64,000 bases of DNA from Calliopum simillimum (taxonomy: Eukaryota > Arthropoda > Insecta > Diptera > Lauxaniidae): the NCBI GenBank assembly GCA_951812925.1, contig OX638368.1:154366492-154430491 (forward strand), given 5' to 3'. Positions 59,253-64,000 of this stretch are shown here, one piece after another (the stretch's first letter is position 1; every line of letters starts with the position of its first letter). The notes under the pieces are model-generated. The model did no database searches. It was not told where the DNA came from and saw only the letters and a list, made by a program, of their open reading frames with translations. A program made the position numbers and the translations under genes.

Positions 59253-60636
59253 CGCGCACGGTGTGCCTTAACCCGTTCTAAATCGGACGTCGTAGCACAT
59301 CAAAATTTTTCCCAGATTCTGTTTACTTATCGTTCAAATGATGTATTAAAAAAATTTTCACTCGTGACTCTTCGACTAAATTTTGAGATAATGGGCATTT
59401 TCCCATACAAAAAGAAAAAAAAAATTTTTTTTACTACATTAAACAAAAACTAAAATAATTACAATCGATGTGTTTTGCGATGCTTAACGCGAATCCAACC
59501 TCAGAATTGCTCTATCGTGTATAGTTTATGAGATATTGTAACCTAAAGACCAAAAAAAGTCGTTTTTTGCCATTTTTTGAAGCTATATAACTATGTAAGA
59601 TATCATTTAATCGTCAAATGTGGCTTAAATACTTTAAAGCCCCAATCTTTTCCTTTAAAACCTAATTTAAATTATATTTATATCTTCATGCTTCTAAGAG
59701 ATATCGTAGACTGAAATATTGTCAAAACGGGTTTTTTGCACTTTCGTGTCTTTTTAGGTTAGGATATCTTTGAGGACAAAAAAGATATCAACATAATTTA
59801 AATTAGGTTTTAAAGACAAAGATTAGGACTTTAAAGTTGCTTACCAGATGTAACGAAATTAAAATTTCTTTCACATTATAAATATGTTCAACGAACCGAC
59901 TACTTCTAAATTCAGCCGTTTGACACCCGAGTGTTGTTGTTACGTGTATGGCATACGGCTGAATTTTGAAATGGTCGGTTCGTTGAACATGTTTAAAATG
60001 TAAAAGAAATTTTAATTTCGTTAAATCTGGTAAGCAACTTTAAAGTCCTAATCTATGCCTTTAAAACCTAATTTAAATTATGTTGATATTTTTTTTTTCC
60101 TCAAAAATATCATAACCTAAAAAGACACAAAAGTGCAAAAAACCCGTTTTGTCAATATTTCGGTCTACGATATATCTTAGAAGCATGAAGATATAAATAT
60201 AATTTAAATTAGGTTTTAAAGGAAAAGATTGAGGCTTTAAAGTATTTAAGCCACATTTGACGATTAAATGATATCTTACATAGTTATATAGCTTCAAAAA
60301 ATGGCAAAAAACGACTTTTTTTGGTCTTTAGGTTACAATATCTCATAAACTATACACGATAGAGCAATTCTGAGGATGAATTCGCGTTAAGCATCGCAAA
60401 ACACATCGATTGTAATTATTTTAATTTTTGTTTAATGTAGTTAAAAAAATTTTTTTTTTTTCTTTTTGTATGGGAAAATGCCCCAATTGGAAAAGCGATT
60501 ATCTCAAAATTTAGTCGAGGAGTCACGAGTGAAAATTTTTTTATACATCATTTGAACGATAAGTAAACAGAATCTGGGAAAAAATTTGATGTGCTACGAC
60601 GTCCGATTTAGAACGGGTTGAGGCACACCGTGCGCG
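59253..60636. mobile_element. Giant near-perfect palindrome (foldback element), 1.38 kb
   Basis: The left arm (59253-59919) and right arm (59955-60636) are near-identical reverse complements with one indel of about 15 bp (AATTGGAAAAGCG only in the right arm near 60485) and a 35-bp spacer. The ends are CGCGCACGGTGTGCC and GGCACACCGTGCGCG. TAC lies on both sides (59250-59252 and 60637-60639), a possible 3-bp target duplication. Each arm is itself an imperfect palindrome: the segments at 59622-59680 and 59795-59850 (TTAAAACCTAATTTAAATT and complement) pair. No coding capacity. The low divergence suggests it is the youngest foldback here. Confidence 0.93.
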
Positions 60637-61189
60637 TACTCTTCTGTCTTGTGGAATCCTCCCCAAGATTTGACAATATATTTTTTGGGTGGTTTTCAGG
60701 ATTTTTTTATAACGTCGAGAATCTAAGTTATATCGGCTTTACAGTGCTGAAAATGGTGATTTAAAGCATATGTCACGCTACCTCAAAATAGTGTAATTCA
60801 CTTTTGCCGATGGCATCGGACAGCCAATTGGATTCTTAACTTTTGAACTATCATCCATAAGTGTTCAGTCTTCTAAACTTCACGAAATGTAAAAAACTAT
60901 CGTATAGATAAATCAATAGAATGCACTCGGAATTCGAAAATAAAGTATTAAATATTTTAAAGGCGAAAGTCGATTCCTCGTTTTTGCCCCACATATTAAC
61001 ATAGCCATCACACAATAAAGATGCAACACAGTTTATTTAACTTGGTATCTTTGAATTTTCCTTTCAGTAATTATTTATTAGTTTTATTTTTAAAAATGTA
61101 CTTATTTCATAGTTTAAGTTTAAAGATAAAACTAACGTAGATTAATATAAATTAATTAAGTATAAAATAACCGTGTATCACAATGTAAC

Positions 61190-62290
61190 ATAGTACTAAG
61201 AATAGTAGTAGAATGCAGTACCTACTACAGTGGTGACCCTGCCATAGAAGTGGATTACGAAACAGCTGGTTTTCGTTCCACACAAAGAATAATATGGAAT
61301 AAGAACCTGTAAAAATTCAGTAGCACGACCAAAAACTTGGTCAGTCGTCGCCAGCCGTGGCGACAGCAACACCGTCGGTACCAGCAGCAAGCAAACAGCA
61401 GTAGAGAAGGTAAATTTGACTTTACAAATTGATTTTACTTACGAGTGGGAAATTTGTATATATGAATGGTTACTGCACTGTGCCGTAACATTCATATATA
61501 CAGCCGAAAGACCCGTCGTGTCCACAGGCCGAAAACCTTAGAACTCTCTGCATTGTGCCAAAATTCGAGTTTCTCGCCCTTGCCGACATAATGCCCAGCA
61601 AAACACAGACAGTGATCGACACGTGCGTGGGTATACTACAGTGGTTGCTGCATTTGTGCCGCTCCTCTCACGTATACAACCACTGCAAACGGCGTAATTA
61701 AGAGTCGGAGTTGTCAGAGCTTTCTGTAAGCTACAAGTAGTTCTGACGCTCACTCTCTCTATTGCAACGTGACGACTGACAAGAGCTAGCGACGACGACA
61801 CGGGAGTGGATTTTTATGTGAGAATCACGACAAAAGTATTTGGGTTGCTCACACACAAAGACCCACGAACGCAGCGTTAGTATATCGAGTTTTGCGCAAA
61901 ATACCGACAACAAGAATCCTCGATCTGCCTCCGCACGATCCTCTCGCACACTACGAAGCAAGCAGCAGCGACACAGCAACAACAGCAGCAATAACGACAG
62001 CGCGCCTCTGCGACACCCCCCTACAAGCCGACCAACGGGCAGCACCGTGAGCGTAATAAGCAAAAGAAAAAATTAAAAGCGGTTCCGTCTATTTATTTCT
62101 CTCATCGGTTTCGGTGTTTTGGTCTCCTGGTTGTTGTAGGCTAAAGGTACTGCAAAATATAAATTTTGTGTAGCCGAACCCTGGACGCCGGCGAGTATAC
62201 CACCGGCGTAAAAAGTTCGTTACAATATAAAAGTTAAATGTTGTTAGAAAGATTATAGCTATTGTATCTATCGCTTTTAACAAAAATAAA
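61190..62290 (+). other. Possible remnant of an LTR retrotransposon or other mobile element
   Basis: Base composition rises clearly between 61220 and 62080. TGGTGACCC at 61231-61239 matches the first nine bases of a tRNA-Trp-type primer-binding site used by some Ty3/gypsy elements, but the match then stops. CTACAGTGGT occurs at 61225 and about 61633. A hairpin with a 14-bp stem lies at 61455-61502, and another (CGCCGG/CCGGCG) at 62186-62208. No LTR pair, protease or integrase could be found, so the identity is uncertain. A single-copy regulatory island is the alternative. Confidence 0.3.
61455..61502. repeat. Perfect 14-bp inverted repeat
   Basis: TGTATATATGAATG (61455-61468) and CATTCATATATACA (61489-61502) flank a 20-base loop, in which TTAC and GTAA can extend the stem past a bulge. 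Confidence 0.75.
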
Positions 62291-64000
62291 TTACGCTATA
62301 TACTGTAAAAATGATATAAGCAACTTTAAAAATGCTTTATAACTGCTAGTCTTGTGCTTTTAGCCAAATATTACTTAGAATCGTGCCTAAGTTCGGATTT
62401 GTAAATAAACATGAGGAGCTGCTATATAAAAGTTGATGAACTAAACATGTCATATCTGACTTTTAAGTTTCCCCAAAGACACAATGTCAATAACATTGCT
62501 CTTGCTCAGTAAGCAAACCATAAAAGAGACATTAAAAAGCCACCGCAAAATCCCAATATGCATTAAAGTTTACTACACCTAAAGAAACTTTAACATCGAG
62601 TTTCTTACTATTTAACTGTCAAGTATCGTTTTTACACATATGTATGTTGTATATAAAATTAATCGATATTTAAAATTATTACATTTCTTGAAAGAAATCT
62701 CACAAAACATTAAAGCCTCCTTAAGGCAGCCAGCTGGTATTCTCAATAAACAATTTTATTGCTACTGCCTTGTGTCGAAATGTGTGAATGCATTGGCAAC
62801 GCTTTTATTTAAATTAAATTTCTTTATTTTGTTTGTTCTGCTGCCAATGCTGCTGCATACCGGCAGTAAAGCGTAAAAATTGCCGTTTAAGTAAAAGATT
62901 TAGATTTTCCAAAGGAATACCAACGGAAAAATTTCCATGTGCACAACCAGCATTGCTGCTCAATTTGAATTGAATTCTTTTAAAGCGAAGCGACAAAGAC
63001 GCATATCCTTCAATTTTAATTCCCTTGATATCAGCGAACACTCAAAAAGGAACACTGACAGACACTTGAATGCATCAATGTGGGCTTTTGCCAGTGTCTT
63101 AACATGTGTGCTTTGGAATGTTATACCAGTAGAAATGGTAGATGATATGCTTTTGTTCTGCTGCTTTAGTCGCATTTAAAGAGGAATTATTAATGTTTTA
63201 AGTCTTAGTCAAGGGCCCTGCAGAATATTTTTTCCAAATGTTATTTGGCATTAATTGAATTACACCTGAACTGTTAAAAGCATGTCCCTTAATAGCAGTC
63301 AAAAACCTCTATCTTCCGCTCTCCAGAATTTAGAATAAAGAGCGCTTGCCAGAAATGTTGTCAAAAAAATGTGGCTTTTGGATAAAAAATGTGCCGGGTC
63401 CCATTATCATTTACAGAAAATCTAAACGTAATGATCAATTACAATTTAATATTGATGGACCTTGTATTCCATGTAGCAAGAGCAGCGCCTAAGTGCCTTG
63501 GTTTTTTTTAAAAACTTAACGCAGATTATCTCCGATACATCTATTATATTTACAATGCAATTTGACATACATATATAAGTTTCAATATGGAAGATTAGAC
63601 TCACTGTTGAGCTGTGCTAAGCAAATATCTTTCAAATGGTTGAACCGAATTCAAAACACGTGAAAATGGAACCCATTAGTCGACTCTTTTATAAATCCTG
63701 TATAATTGTTGAATAGTTATAAATTTGATAAAGGCCTGCTTAAAATCAGTTAGTCCCAATACCTAAAGTATAAAGATGAACCCATCCAGACAAGACATCA
63801 GGAACCTGAATAATGAAAATTGTGTTAGCACAATTGAGCATAATAAGTATGTACATTTCCCGTTGTCTCTAAAATTTCGATATTTTACAAGGTGAGAGTA
63901 CTACTGTTCAACAGATGTGGATGTATAAAAGACACTCTCCAGAAATGACTCAACGAAGAGGCGGCACACGCTCTTAAGTTGAATGCACAAAGCTACAGCA

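Larger units (their letters stand above)
50000..64000 (+). other. Intron downstream of the FN3 exon, continuing past the window
   Basis: At least 14 kb with no recognised next exon. Contents: LINE copy (51227-51800), dispersed repeats (51830-52340), Jockey relic (53860-54182), a 1.38-kb palindrome (59253-60636), and a possible LTR-element remnant (61190-62290). Bases 54700-56300 and 56750-58970 show only short chance frames. A slightly GC-richer patch at 56510-56720 on the minus strand looks coding-like but is unrecognised. Bases 62640-64000 hold no supported gene. Confidence 0.75.

Noticed and set aside
61840..62076. Plus-strand 78-codon Ser/Asn/Arg-rich frame
   Set aside because: Composition follows CAGCAA repeats of the region; no domain and no phase match to the receptor donor at 49999.
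62424..62433. TATATAAAAG as a core promoter
   Set aside because: TATA-like words are frequent in AT-rich DNA; no transcript start or gene follows.

Overview
The window is AT-rich eukaryotic DNA (many A/T runs, CAA/CAG repeats, consensus GT..AG introns, dense decayed transposons). A receptor family known from insects, plus mariner and Jockey-type relics, points to a higher fly. A tephritid-like genome is a guess I cannot prove from the sequence.

One plus-strand gene spans the window. Nine exons (4392-4598, 7720-7865, 8005-8155, 17222-17352, 20333 corrected to 20323-20482, 30308-30556, 34237-34362, 37914-40055, 49865-49999) join in frame with GT..AG sites at every junction. They give 3447 nt of coding sequence, exactly 1149 codons' worth. 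The encoded protein is a Sidestep (Side)-family cell-surface receptor: the second half of Ig2, Ig3 (two exons), Ig4 (two exons), Ig5 (two exons), then a fibronectin-III domain (two exons). The signal peptide, Ig1 and first half of Ig2 must lie upstream. The transmembrane and cytoplasmic parts were not found in the last 14 kb and should lie downstream. In flies, Side proteins act as ligands or partners of Beat-family receptors in axon guidance and synaptic matching. I cannot say which paralog this is.

Two parts of the gene stand out. The 2.1-kb exon at 37914-40055 puts roughly 640 residues of Q/N/K/A/D-rich low-complexity sequence between the first and second strands of the FN3 domain. The Ig4 acceptor at 17220-17221 follows about 210 nt with no AG dinucleotide, and that stretch is also open in the exon's frame with a signal-peptide-like start.

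The rest is long introns filled with repeats: a mariner pseudogene (30764-31315), a Jockey-type RT relic (53860-54182), four 3' ends of another LINE family, a 134-bp hAT-like MITE with a near-perfect 8-bp target duplication, several TA-flanked MITE families, minisatellites, and many long foldbacks. The largest and youngest foldback is a 1.38-kb palindrome at 59253-60636 whose arms are themselves palindromic. Diverged copies of one module (core GAGATATYNTAACCTAAA) recur in the arms of several otherwise different foldbacks. No minus-strand gene, tRNA gene or rRNA was found.
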